DNA of 64,000 nucleotides from Thiosocius sp963736445 (GTDB lineage: Bacteria > Pseudomonadota > Gammaproteobacteria > Chromatiales > Chromatiaceae): positions 204,280 to 268,279 of the forward strand of contig CAVTOY010000001.1 in NCBI GenBank assembly GCA_963736445.1. The letters are read 5' to 3'. The position numbers and the translations under genes were made by a program. Shown here one piece after another: positions 8,778-17,517 of the stretch. How positions within the stretch are numbered: the first letter of the stretch is position 1; each line of letters begins with the position of its first letter. Below the pieces are notes generated by a model. That model was not told the DNA's origin, ran no database searches, and was given only the letters and a program-made list of their open reading frames with translations.

Positions 8778-9936
8778 GACAATGGCCGCTGTCGCGGCCC
8801 TGGTTGGGACGATCGTCGGGTTGGTGGCTGGCATGATGTTGTCGGCCAATGCAGCGGCGGAGGAGGCGGATATCATGAGGCCGATTGTTGTCGAACCGGC
8901 AAAATCCGCAACCCTGCCGGAACTGATGACAAAGCTGCGCTCAGAGCGCCTGATCTACGTCGGCGAGACCCACACCGCCTTCGCGGATCATCTGCTGCAG
9001 CTCGAGGTCTTGCGCGGCATGGCGGCGCGACCCGAGAGGCTCGCCGTGGGCGTCGAGTGGTTTCAGTCGCGTTTCCAGCCAGTGCTGGACGACTACCTGG
9101 CCAGCAAGATAGACGAAGCCGAGCTATTGCGGCGCACGGAGTACTACGACCGGTGGCGTTTCGACTACCGGCTGTATCGCCCGATCATTCAGTTCGCAAA
9201 AGAAAAGGGGATCCCGATCATCGCGCTCAACGCGTCGCGAGAATTGACCGATGAAATACAAAGGGTCGGGATCAATGACCTGTCGGAGGATACAAAAAAG
9301 CAGCTGCCGGACGGTTACGACTTCGAGGACAAGGTTTACGAGGGTCAGCTGCGGGAGATGTTCAATCTGCACCAGCGTGATGATGCGCTATTTCAGCGTT
9401 TCCTCGAGGTCCAGCTGACATGGGACGAGAGCATGGCGCAGCGGGTTGCGGATTATCTGATTGCCAAGTCGGGCGGGCGCATCTTGGTGCTCGCTGGGAA
9501 GGGACATGTCTCGGGGCGCAGCGGTATCCCAAACCGGGTGACGCGACGTACGGGCATCGAAGGGACGACGATCGCGACCTTCAACCCGGCATCACGGATG
9601 TTCAATAGCGCCGACTTCCTGGTCCTGGCCAACGAGCAGGTGTTGCCGCCGCCCGGTCTGATGCGGGTACTACTCGATGAACGAGACGGTGGGGTGTTCG
9701 TTAAGGGCTTTACGGAAGACAGTCCAGCGGAGACCGCAGGCATCGAGGAGGGCGACCAGATCTTAGCCATAAATGGTGACCCGATCGAACACTACACGGA
9801 CCTCAAGATCGCGATGCTCGACCAGCCACCGGGCAGTGAGATCTCGGTAACGGTGAGACGCGATCGCCTCATCGGCGGGGAGACTAACGAGACCGTCACC
9901 TTCGCCCTCGCGGGAGCCTCTTCACCACACGGCTGA
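8758..9936 (+). CDS. ChaN-like protein with C-terminal PDZ domain
   Basis: About 392 residues. An N-terminal hydrophobic signal or anchor (AAVAALVGTIVGLVAGMM) is followed by a ChaN/haem-binding-uptake (Tiki-like) domain with LIYVGETHTAFADHL at about residue 60 and VLAGKGHVSGRSGIP near residue 245. A PDZ domain follows (GVFVKGFTEDSPAETAGIEEGDQ) over about the last 85 residues. ChaN proteins are iron-regulated and bind haem in the one studied case; PDZ domains bind peptide termini. The role here is unknown. ATG at 8758 or 8776 is possible; both fall within the 5' end of the divergent peptidase gene. Confidence 0.82.
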   Translation: MRNKHSMTMAAVAALVGTIVGLVAGMMLSANAAAEEADIMRPIVVEPAKSATLPELMTKLRSERLIYVGETHTAFADHLLQLEVLRGMAARPERLAVGVEWFQSRFQPVLDDYLASKIDEAELLRRTEYYDRWRFDYRLYRPIIQFAKEKGIPIIALNASRELTDEIQRVGINDLSEDTKKQLPDGYDFEDKVYEGQLREMFNLHQRDDALFQRFLEVQLTWDESMAQRVADYLIAKSGGRILVLAGKGHVSGRSGIPNRVTRRTGIEGTTIATFNPASRMFNSADFLVLANEQVLPPPGLMRVLLDERDGGVFVKGFTEDSPAETAGIEEGDQILAINGDPIEHYTDLKIAMLDQPPGSEISVTVRRDRLIGGETNETVTFALAGASSPHG

Positions 9937-10022
9937 TCGCAAAGACCACCGAGGGCCAATACAATTAGCCTTGGCCGGCCCAGTGACCTATGCGGCGTCG
10001 ATTGTCCCTGGCGGGTCGGTGA

Positions 10023-12515
10023 TCATGCCGGCGTCATCAACGGCTCGAGGCGCCAGATGTCGCTGTTGTATTCACCGATCGTTCGGTCGGTGGAGAATCC
10101 GCCACTGGACGCACAGTTATGAATACTCATGCGTGCCCAGGCCTCCTGATCGCGCCATGCCCGCTCTGCGCGCGCTTGGGCGTCCACGTAGCTGCGAAAA
10201 TCGGCCAGCGTCAGCCAGGGGTCGTCAGGGCTCTTGATGCCGTCGATGATCGGGCGGAAGAGGCCCGGCTCGATGCCGCTGAAATGATCGCTCTCCAGGA
10301 GCGCGAGGACATGTGCGAGGTCCGCGTCGGCGTCGATGTACTGCTGCGGTTGGTAGTTGCCGCGCAGCGCGGCGACCTCGTCGGCCCTGAGTCCGAACAG
10401 GAAGAAATTATCCTCGCCGACGGCTTCCAAGATCTCGATATTGGCGCCATCGTAGGTACCTATGGTGATGGCGCCGTTCATCATGAACTTCATGTTGCCG
10501 GTACCGGAGGCCTCCTTGCCGGCCGTGGATATCTGCTCCGAGAGGTCCGCGGCCGGACAGATGGTCATCATCTTCGTCACATCGTAATTGGGTAGAAACA
10601 CCACCTTGAGACGGTCGCCGACCGCCGGGTCGTTGTTGACCACGCCGGCGACATTGTTGACGAGCTTTATGATCTCCTTCGCGCGCTGGTACCCCGGGGC
10701 CGCCTTGCCACCGATCAGCACACAGCGATTGACCCATTCGTTGGTGTCACCGTGGCGTATGCGGTTGTACAGATGAACGACGTGCAAAATGTTGAGCAAC
10801 TGGCGCTTGTATTCATGGATGCGTTTGACCTGGACGTCGAACAGGGCCGAGGGGTCGAATGTCACGCCGGTCTCTTTTTTCACCATGTCGGCGAGACGCT
10901 GCTTGTTATGCCGACGAATTCGTTGCCAACGTTCGATGAAGGCCGCATCGCCGTTTTCCGCGAACGGGCGCAGTGCCGACAGCCGACCCAGATCGGCCTG
11001 CCAGCCGTCGCCGAGCTGTTCGCTCAGCAGCTCGGCCAGTTCCGGGTTGGCCATCGCCAGCCAACGGCGCGGTGTCACGCCGTTGGTCTTGTTGTTGAAT
11101 CGCTCCGGCCAAAGTTCATAGAAGTCCTTGAACAACCCCTGGGTCAGCAGCTCGGAATGCAGCGCGGCGACACCATTGACAGAGAAACTGCCGACGATTG
11201 CCAGCCATGCCATCCGGATCTGCGGGTCTGGCCCTTCCTCGATCAGTGACATGCGGCGCACGCGATCGGTGTCTCCCGGCCAGCGCTGGCGCACGTCGGC
11301 CAGGAAACGTGCATTGATCTCGTAGATGACCTCGAGCAGACGCGGCAGCAGCTGTTTGAATAGCCGCACCGGCCAGCGTTCGAGGGCCTCGGGTAACAGC
11401 GTGTGGTTAGTGTAGGCCATGCACTGCCGGGCAATGGCCCAGGCCTCGTTCCAGCTGAGGTGCTTGTCCGGATCGTCGAGCAGTATACGCATCATCTCTG
11501 CCACTGCGATGCTGGGGTGCGTGTCGTTGAGTTGGAATACGTTGTATCTGGCGAACTCCCCCAGTGGTTGATCACCCCATTGACGGAAGACGTCCTGCAG
11601 GCTGGCCGAGGTCAGAAAGTACTGCTGGCGCAGGCGCAGTTCCTTGCCGTTCTCGCTGGCGTCGTTGGGGTACAACACCATGGTGATGTTTTCCGCCTCG
11701 TTTTTGCTGGCGACCGATTCGGTATAGTCGCCGGCGTTGAACTCCTTGAGGTTGAAGGCGTCTGTCGACGTGGCCGACCAGAGGCGGAGCGTGTTCACGA
11801 TCTTGTTGCGATAGCCGGACACCGGGACGTCATAGGGGACGGCAACGACGTCTTCGGTGTCCACCCAGCGGCCATGCGGTCGATGCTGCAGATCGATATA
11901 GCGTTCCGTTCGGCCACCGAACTTGACCACCTGCATGTACTCCGGGCGCTCGACCTCCCATGGGTGGCCATCGCGCATCCAGTGGTCCGGGTCCTCGACC
12001 TGATAGCCGTTGTCGATATGCTGCTTGAACATGCCATATTCGTAGCGCAGCCCATAGCCGGTTACCGGCAGCCCGAGCGTGGCGCAGCTGTCGAGAAAAC
12101 AGGCCGCCAGGCGCCCCAGACCACCGTTGCCGAGGCCTGCGTCCGGTTCGGTATCCTCGATCTCCTCGAGGCCGATGGCGAAGTCTTTGACCGCCTTATT
12201 TACGGGCTCGCGCAAGTCTAGGTTGAGCAGATGATTGCCCAACGATCGGCCAATAAGGTACTCCAGCGACAGGTAATGCGCGCGCCGCACACCCACCCGC
12301 TTGTACAGGCACCAGGTGTTGCGCCAATCGCTCATGATGCGGTCGCGGATCGTGTAGGTCAGCGATTCGTACAGATAGAAACGATCGCAGCCGAGGAAGC
12401 GGCCGAGGTGATACTCGAGATAGCGCCGGATGTCCTGGCTCAGGTCCTGCGGTGTCGCCGGTAATGCCGGCATGTTCGGTAATACGCAGGCCTCTGTTGT
12501 ATCTTGTTCTGCCAC
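10023..12515 (-). CDS. glgP: glycogen phosphorylase
   Basis: An 830-residue enzyme that releases glucose-1-phosphate from glycogen. The PLP site is clear (EASGTGNMKFMMNG, Lys at about residue 676), as are the early LGNGGLGRLAACFLDS and VKRIHEYKRQLLN motifs. GTG at 12515 is chosen because AGGAGG lies eight bases before it; the gap from glgA is 19 bases. It is the last gene of the nine-gene glycogen/pentose-phosphate operon, so it should be co-expressed with the biosynthetic genes and controlled allosterically rather than by separate transcription. Confidence 0.97.
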   Translation of the reverse strand: MAEQDTTEACVLPNMPALPATPQDLSQDIRRYLEYHLGRFLGCDRFYLYESLTYTIRDRIMSDWRNTWCLYKRVGVRRAHYLSLEYLIGRSLGNHLLNLDLREPVNKAVKDFAIGLEEIEDTEPDAGLGNGGLGRLAACFLDSCATLGLPVTGYGLRYEYGMFKQHIDNGYQVEDPDHWMRDGHPWEVERPEYMQVVKFGGRTERYIDLQHRPHGRWVDTEDVVAVPYDVPVSGYRNKIVNTLRLWSATSTDAFNLKEFNAGDYTESVASKNEAENITMVLYPNDASENGKELRLRQQYFLTSASLQDVFRQWGDQPLGEFARYNVFQLNDTHPSIAVAEMMRILLDDPDKHLSWNEAWAIARQCMAYTNHTLLPEALERWPVRLFKQLLPRLLEVIYEINARFLADVRQRWPGDTDRVRRMSLIEEGPDPQIRMAWLAIVGSFSVNGVAALHSELLTQGLFKDFYELWPERFNNKTNGVTPRRWLAMANPELAELLSEQLGDGWQADLGRLSALRPFAENGDAAFIERWQRIRRHNKQRLADMVKKETGVTFDPSALFDVQVKRIHEYKRQLLNILHVVHLYNRIRHGDTNEWVNRCVLIGGKAAPGYQRAKEIIKLVNNVAGVVNNDPAVGDRLKVVFLPNYDVTKMMTICPAADLSEQISTAGKEASGTGNMKFMMNGAITIGTYDGANIEILEAVGEDNFFLFGLRADEVAALRGNYQPQQYIDADADLAHVLALLESDHFSGIEPGLFRPIIDGIKSPDDPWLTLADFRSYVDAQARAERAWRDQEAWARMSIHNCASSGGFSTDRTIGEYNSDIWRLEPLMTPA

Positions 12516-12534
12516 GAGAATTACCTCCTGCTCG

Positions 12535-13989
12535 TTATTCGGCTCGGTATAGCTGCAGGTACGCCTGCGCGCTCTTGCGCCAGCCATAATCTCCACGCAT
12601 ACCCGTCTTGATAAGTTTCATCCACTGCTTAGGTTTTGCATGTAGTGCGAAAGCACGCCGCAAGGCCTCGCTCAGGGCCGCGCTGCTGGCCTCCCGAAAC
12701 ACAAAGCCATTTGCCTCACCGCGCGCCAGGCTACGTGGATCGGCGTCTTCGACGGTGTCGGCCAGGCCGCCGGTTTCGCGCACCACCGGTGGGGTGCCGT
12801 AGCGGAGGCTGTACATCTGGTTGAGTCCACACGGCTCGTAACGTGACGGCATCGCGAAGATGTCGCAAGCCGCCTCGAGCTGGTGTGCCAGGGGCTCAGA
12901 ATACCCGATGTGACAGAACAGACGATCCGGCCACGCCTTCGCCAGCTCGCTGAGCTGCTGCTCGAGCTTGGTCTCGCCGCTGCCGATAATCACGAATTGG
13001 GCATCGCTGTCGGCGAGCAGCGCAGGAATCGTGTCGAGCAGGAGATCGGTGCCCTTCTGATAGACCAGGCGTCCTACCGAGCCGACCAGCGGGCCACGCT
13101 GTTCGCGCGCCTCCTCGGATGCGTGCAGAGCCTCTAGCAGGGCCTCCCGGTTGGACCGCTTTGCGGCGCGGATCTTGCCATCGACGTGATAGCGCGCGGC
13201 GAGATGTGGATCGGTGCGCGGGTCCCAGGTGACGTCATCGATACCGTTGAGGATGCCGACCAGCTTGCCCGCATTCGCCTCGAGAACATCCGCGTAGGCA
13301 TAGCCGAGCTCTGTCGTGCGAATCTCCTGGGCATAGCGCGGGCTCACCGTGGTGATCTGATCGCAGAATATGACCCCGGCCTTGAGCATGGAGAAACGCC
13401 CGTAGAATTCCCCATATTCCAAAGACCACCAGTAGCTGGGCAGCTGCAGGCCCTGAAAGACCGTGAAATCGAACTGGCAGTCATAGGCGAGGTTGTGCAC
13501 GGTGAACAGCGTGCGTGGCGGCGCTGACTCGGTCGCCAGATAGGCCGGTACCAGACCCGTCTGCCAGTCATTGGCATGCACCACATCGGCCCGCCAGCCC
13601 AGCGCAAGGGCGTCCATGGCAAGCGAGGCCGCAACCTGGCTAAACAAGGCGAAACGCACTGGGTTGTCCGGCCAGTCGTGGCCGCTGGCGTCCGTATACG
13701 GGTCGCCTGGACGATCGAACAGCTCTGGCACATCGACCAGCCAGATCGGCATGGCCACCTCAGGGTGGCTGCCCTCGAGGATGCGCACCTCGCGCCCCGT
13801 GGAGGTCTTGATCCAACCGAGCACCCGCAAACCGCTGATCCCGGACAGCGCCTGTCGGTAAGCTGGCAGCACCAGTCGCATATCGACGCCGAGCGCCGCC
13901 AGCGCGTTGGGCAGGCTGTGCGCAACGTCGGCGAGACCCCCGGTCTTGATGAGTGGAAACACTTCACTGGCCACAAACAGTACGTTCAT
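12535..13989 (-). CDS. glgA: glycogen synthase
   Basis: A 484-residue GT5 glycogen synthase that adds glucose from ADP-glucose to the growing alpha-1,4 chain. It begins MNVLFVASEVFPLIKTGGLADV, with the ADP-glucose-binding KTGGL motif at residues 15-19. The C-terminal half has the GT-B pattern SRYEPCGLNQMYSLRYGT. The start is two bases after the glgB stop. It works with glgC and glgB in the same operon. Confidence 0.97.
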   Translation of the reverse strand: MNVLFVASEVFPLIKTGGLADVAHSLPNALAALGVDMRLVLPAYRQALSGISGLRVLGWIKTSTGREVRILEGSHPEVAMPIWLVDVPELFDRPGDPYTDASGHDWPDNPVRFALFSQVAASLAMDALALGWRADVVHANDWQTGLVPAYLATESAPPRTLFTVHNLAYDCQFDFTVFQGLQLPSYWWSLEYGEFYGRFSMLKAGVIFCDQITTVSPRYAQEIRTTELGYAYADVLEANAGKLVGILNGIDDVTWDPRTDPHLAARYHVDGKIRAAKRSNREALLEALHASEEAREQRGPLVGSVGRLVYQKGTDLLLDTIPALLADSDAQFVIIGSGETKLEQQLSELAKAWPDRLFCHIGYSEPLAHQLEAACDIFAMPSRYEPCGLNQMYSLRYGTPPVVRETGGLADTVEDADPRSLARGEANGFVFREASSAALSEALRRAFALHAKPKQWMKLIKTGMRGDYGWRKSAQAYLQLYRAE

Positions 13990-13991
13990 GG

Positions 13992-16169
13992 TCATGCGTC
14001 GCGCAGCAGAAAAACAGCACCCAAGGGCGGCAGATTGACCGCTGCGGAATAAGGGCGCTCGCGCCACGTCATGGCGTCGGCTGTGACGCGTCCCTCATTA
14101 CCCAGGTTGCTGCCGCCATAGAGTGCCGCATCGGTATTGAGTACCTCGCGATAAGTACCTTCGCCGGGCAGGCCGACGCGATAGCCTTCACGTGGTACTG
14201 GGGTGAAATTGAACAGGCAGACCAGCGCCTGGCCTTCACCGTGGCGGATCATGCTCAGGACCGAGTGGTCGGCATCATGACAGTCGATCCATTCGAACCC
14301 CTGGTGTTCGAAATCATGGCGATGCAGCGCGGGCAGATCACGGTAGAGCCGATTCAAATCCCGTATCAGGGCATGTACGCCCTGGTGGCTGGCGTGTTCC
14401 AGCAGCGGCCAATCGATCGCTTCGCTGGCGCGCCATTCGTGCCATTGTGCGAATTCACCGCCCATGAACAGCAGCTTCTTGCCCGGGTGTGCGTACTGCC
14501 AGGCATATAGCAGGCGCAGATTCGCGAACTTCTGCCACATGTCATGCGGCATCTTGTCGAGCAGGCTGCGCTTCCCATGGACCACCTCGTCATGCGACAG
14601 CGGCAGGACGAAGTTCTCGGTATAGGCGTACATCTGGCTGAAGGTCAGTTTGTCATGGTGATAGCGGCGATGAACCGGCTCGCGCTCCATGTACCATAAC
14701 GTGTCGTTCATCCAGCCCATGTTCCACTTCATGCTGAACCCGAGCCCGCCCATCCAGGTCGGTCGCGACACCATCGGCCAGGCGGTAGACTCCTCGGCTA
14801 TGGTTAGCGCACCGGGGAAGCGCGCATGCAGCACGCTGTTGACGTGGCGCAAGAACTCGATGGCGTCGAGGTTTTCGCGACCGCCATACTGATTGGGCAG
14901 CCAGTCGCCGTCGTCGCGAGAGTAATCGAGATACAGCATCGAGGCGACCGCATCGACTCGCAGCCCGTCGATATGGAACTCCTCGAGCCAGTACACCGCA
15001 TTGGCGAGAAGAAAGTTGGCTACCTCACGGCGTCCGTAGTCGAATACCAGAGTGCCCCAATCGCGGTGTTCGCCGCGGCGGGGATCGGCATGCTCGTAGA
15101 CAGGGTCACCGGTAAAACGGGCCAGCGCGAAGTCATCCTTGGGAAAATGGCCCGGTACCCAGTCCAGGAGGACACCGATGCCGGCCCTGTGGCAACGATC
15201 GATCAGATAGCGGAGATCATCGCCGCTGCCGAAACGTGCGCTGGGTGCGAAATAGCCCGAGACCTGATAACCCCAGGACTCGTCCAATGGATGTTCCATC
15301 ACCGGCAAGAGCTCGATATGTGTGTAGCCGAGATCGGTCACATAGGGCACCAGCTGGTCGGCCAGGTCGCGGAAATTCTGGAAACCACCGTCCGCCGTGC
15401 GTCGCCAGGATCCGGGATGCACCTCGTAGGTGCTCATCGGCTCATGCATCCATTGCCATTGCGCGCGCTGCGCCAACCATTCCTGATCCTGCCATTCGAA
15501 GGCCGTCGGCGCCGCAATCCGCGAGGCGGTGTCGGGGCGAAGGTTCATCGCCCGCCCGTAGGGGTCTGCCTTGAGTATCCGTTGCCCGGTACGACTGAAG
15601 AACTCGAATTTATACAGATCGTCGGCATGCAGACCCGGAATGAACAACTCCCAGACCCCCGAGCCGCCACGGTTACGCATTGGATGGCGCAGGCCATTCC
15701 AACCGTTGAAGTCGCCCACCACGCTGGCGCGTCTGACCGCCGGTGCCCACACAGCAAAGCGGCAGCCGAGAATCCCGTCAACTTCTATCAGGTGAGCCCC
15801 GAGCAGACGGTAGACATGGTGATGTCGACCCTCGCTGAACAGGTGCAGATCGAGATCCGATAACAGCGGATCGAAGCTGTAGGGCGAGATCACCGAGTGT
15901 TCCTGACCGTCACCTTTCTCGAGCCAGTTGAGCCGATAGTGCCGTGGCAGGGCCTCTGCCTGCGAGGCATCCAGGCGAATCTCAAAGATGTCGGTCTGTG
16001 GCAACCGCTGCATGAGACCGATGCCGTCCAGTTGAACTTCCTCGGCGCTGGGCATAAAGGCCCGCACCAGTGTCTTGTCGCCATCGGGGTGTTTGCCGAG
16101 TATGCCGAATGGATCGTGCGCCTCGCCGTGCTGTAGCATCGCCAGGGGATAGGGCAGCTTAGCGGCCAT
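13992..16169 (-). CDS. glgB: 1,4-alpha-glucan branching enzyme
   Basis: A 725-residue GH13 enzyme making alpha-1,6 branches. An N-terminal carbohydrate-binding module (GEAHDPFGILGKHP) precedes the catalytic barrel. The three catalytic acids fall at Asp406 (GLRVDAV), Glu459 (IAEEST) and Asp527 (HDEVVHGK), one residue off the E. coli numbering. ATG 16169 is preceded by GGGAGG and lies 11 bases inside the end of malQ, so translation is coupled. An earlier in-frame ATG at 16223 is less likely. Confidence 0.97.
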   Translation of the reverse strand: MAAKLPYPLAMLQHGEAHDPFGILGKHPDGDKTLVRAFMPSAEEVQLDGIGLMQRLPQTDIFEIRLDASQAEALPRHYRLNWLEKGDGQEHSVISPYSFDPLLSDLDLHLFSEGRHHHVYRLLGAHLIEVDGILGCRFAVWAPAVRRASVVGDFNGWNGLRHPMRNRGGSGVWELFIPGLHADDLYKFEFFSRTGQRILKADPYGRAMNLRPDTASRIAAPTAFEWQDQEWLAQRAQWQWMHEPMSTYEVHPGSWRRTADGGFQNFRDLADQLVPYVTDLGYTHIELLPVMEHPLDESWGYQVSGYFAPSARFGSGDDLRYLIDRCHRAGIGVLLDWVPGHFPKDDFALARFTGDPVYEHADPRRGEHRDWGTLVFDYGRREVANFLLANAVYWLEEFHIDGLRVDAVASMLYLDYSRDDGDWLPNQYGGRENLDAIEFLRHVNSVLHARFPGALTIAEESTAWPMVSRPTWMGGLGFSMKWNMGWMNDTLWYMEREPVHRRYHHDKLTFSQMYAYTENFVLPLSHDEVVHGKRSLLDKMPHDMWQKFANLRLLYAWQYAHPGKKLLFMGGEFAQWHEWRASEAIDWPLLEHASHQGVHALIRDLNRLYRDLPALHRHDFEHQGFEWIDCHDADHSVLSMIRHGEGQALVCLFNFTPVPREGYRVGLPGEGTYREVLNTDAALYGGSNLGNEGRVTADAMTWRERPYSAAVNLPPLGAVFLLRDA

Positions 16170-17517
16170 GGAGCCTCCCGCTGTCGGCAATCTTTGCATT
16201 GATCCGCCCTGCCAGTCCGTCATCCAGCATGTCCCAACGGAACTGCCAATGCCAGTTGCCGGTGCTGACGCCGGGCGTGTTCATGCGAGCCTCGCTGCCC
16301 AGGCCGAGAAAATCCTGCAGCGGGGCGACCGCAAGTTCGGCGCGGCTGTGCATTGCGGTTTCGATCATTAGTCGGGCGATATCCTCAGTTGGCTCCACCC
16401 CGAGGACCCGGAACACGAAGTCCTTTTCCTCTGGCTGCAGACCGTTGAACCAGCCGACGCAGGTGTCGTTGTCGTGGGTGCCGGTATAGACCACGGTATC
16501 GGATGTGATATTGGCCGGTTTGTGCGGGTTGTCGTCGAAATGGTCGAAGGCGAACTGCAGCACCGACATCCCCGGGAAACCATATTTACGGCGCAGCGCC
16601 CTGACCTCCTCGGTGATGATGCCGAGATCCTCGGCTACGATTGGCAGATCCGGGAATCTCGCGCGCAGCGCGCCCAGCAATGCGTCGCCGGGCGTCTCCT
16701 GCCAGTAGCCGTCGATCGCGGTGTCGCAACTGGCCTCGATCATCCACACTGCCACCAGGCCGCGGAAGTGATCGATGCGCACCAGGTCAAACAGTTCGAA
16801 TTGCCGCGCCATACGTGCGATCCACCACGCATAGTCCTCCTGCTGCATGCGCTCCCAGCGGTAGTGCGGATTACCCCAGCGTTGCCCGGTTTCGGAAAAA
16901 TAATCGGGCGGCACGCCGGTGACATAGGTCGGCTGGCCATCGTCATCGAGCAGGAAGTCCCGTGGCTGAGACCAGGTGTCTGCACTGTCGTACGCAATAA
17001 ACACCGGGATGTCGCCGAACAATGCAACGCCCCGATCGCGGGCATGCTGACGAATGCGTTTCCAGGCACGATCCAGGCGGTACTGTTGCTGTTTTATGCG
17101 GGTCATCTCAGGTCGGGCTTTTAGGGCGATGTCGCGCAGCGATGCAACGTCGCGATGCCGATAACGTTCTGGCCAGTGTACCCAGGTCTGGTCCTGGAAG
17201 CGCTGTTTGAGCATTTCGAACAGGGCGAAGTCCTCCAGCCAGGCGGCCTCGACCGCGCAGTATTCTTCGAACTCGGATTCATTGACCTTCGCGTCGTTGG
17301 CTGGCAGCAGGTCCGGATTCATGGCAAAGGCCGATGGGCTCTGGTAGGGCGAGCCGTTTGTGTCGGGTATGACCAAAGGCAGTATCTGCCACACCGAGAA
17401 CCCTGCCGATGCAATGAAGTCGATCCAGCGCAGAGCGTCATCATCCAGTCGTGACGATGGCAGTGAGGTGACGTGCAGCAGGATTCCCGCGCGGCGGACG
17501 GAAAGCCAGTCAACCAT
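16159..17517 (-). CDS. malQ: 4-alpha-glucanotransferase (amylomaltase)
   Basis: A 452-residue GH77 enzyme that transfers glucan segments and releases glucose. Motifs seen include RRAGILLHVTSLPS at the N terminus, GDIPVFIAYDSADTW, the VRIDHFRG segment with the nucleophile Asp, IVAEDLGIITEEV with the acid/base Glu, and YTGTHDNDT. It is somewhat shorter than E. coli MalQ, as is common for bacterial amylomaltases. ATG 17517 overlaps the GH57 stop by eight bases. In this operon it would recycle maltodextrins left by GlgP and free glucose for Glk. Confidence 0.95.
   Translation of the reverse strand: MVDWLSVRRAGILLHVTSLPSSRLDDDALRWIDFIASAGFSVWQILPLVIPDTNGSPYQSPSAFAMNPDLLPANDAKVNESEFEEYCAVEAAWLEDFALFEMLKQRFQDQTWVHWPERYRHRDVASLRDIALKARPEMTRIKQQQYRLDRAWKRIRQHARDRGVALFGDIPVFIAYDSADTWSQPRDFLLDDDGQPTYVTGVPPDYFSETGQRWGNPHYRWERMQQEDYAWWIARMARQFELFDLVRIDHFRGLVAVWMIEASCDTAIDGYWQETPGDALLGALRARFPDLPIVAEDLGIITEEVRALRRKYGFPGMSVLQFAFDHFDDNPHKPANITSDTVVYTGTHDNDTCVGWFNGLQPEEKDFVFRVLGVEPTEDIARLMIETAMHSRAELAVAPLQDFLGLGSEARMNTPGVSTGNWHWQFRWDMLDDGLAGRINAKIADSGRLHGR

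Noticed and set aside
9954..9976. Small inverted repeat GGCCAA/TTGGCC between ChaN-PDZ and glgP
   Set aside because: Only 6 bp with an 11-base loop and no T-run on either strand; weak as a terminator.
14826..15863. Open frame antisense to glgB
   Set aside because: A shadow frame. glgB has all three catalytic acids in the expected places on the other strand.
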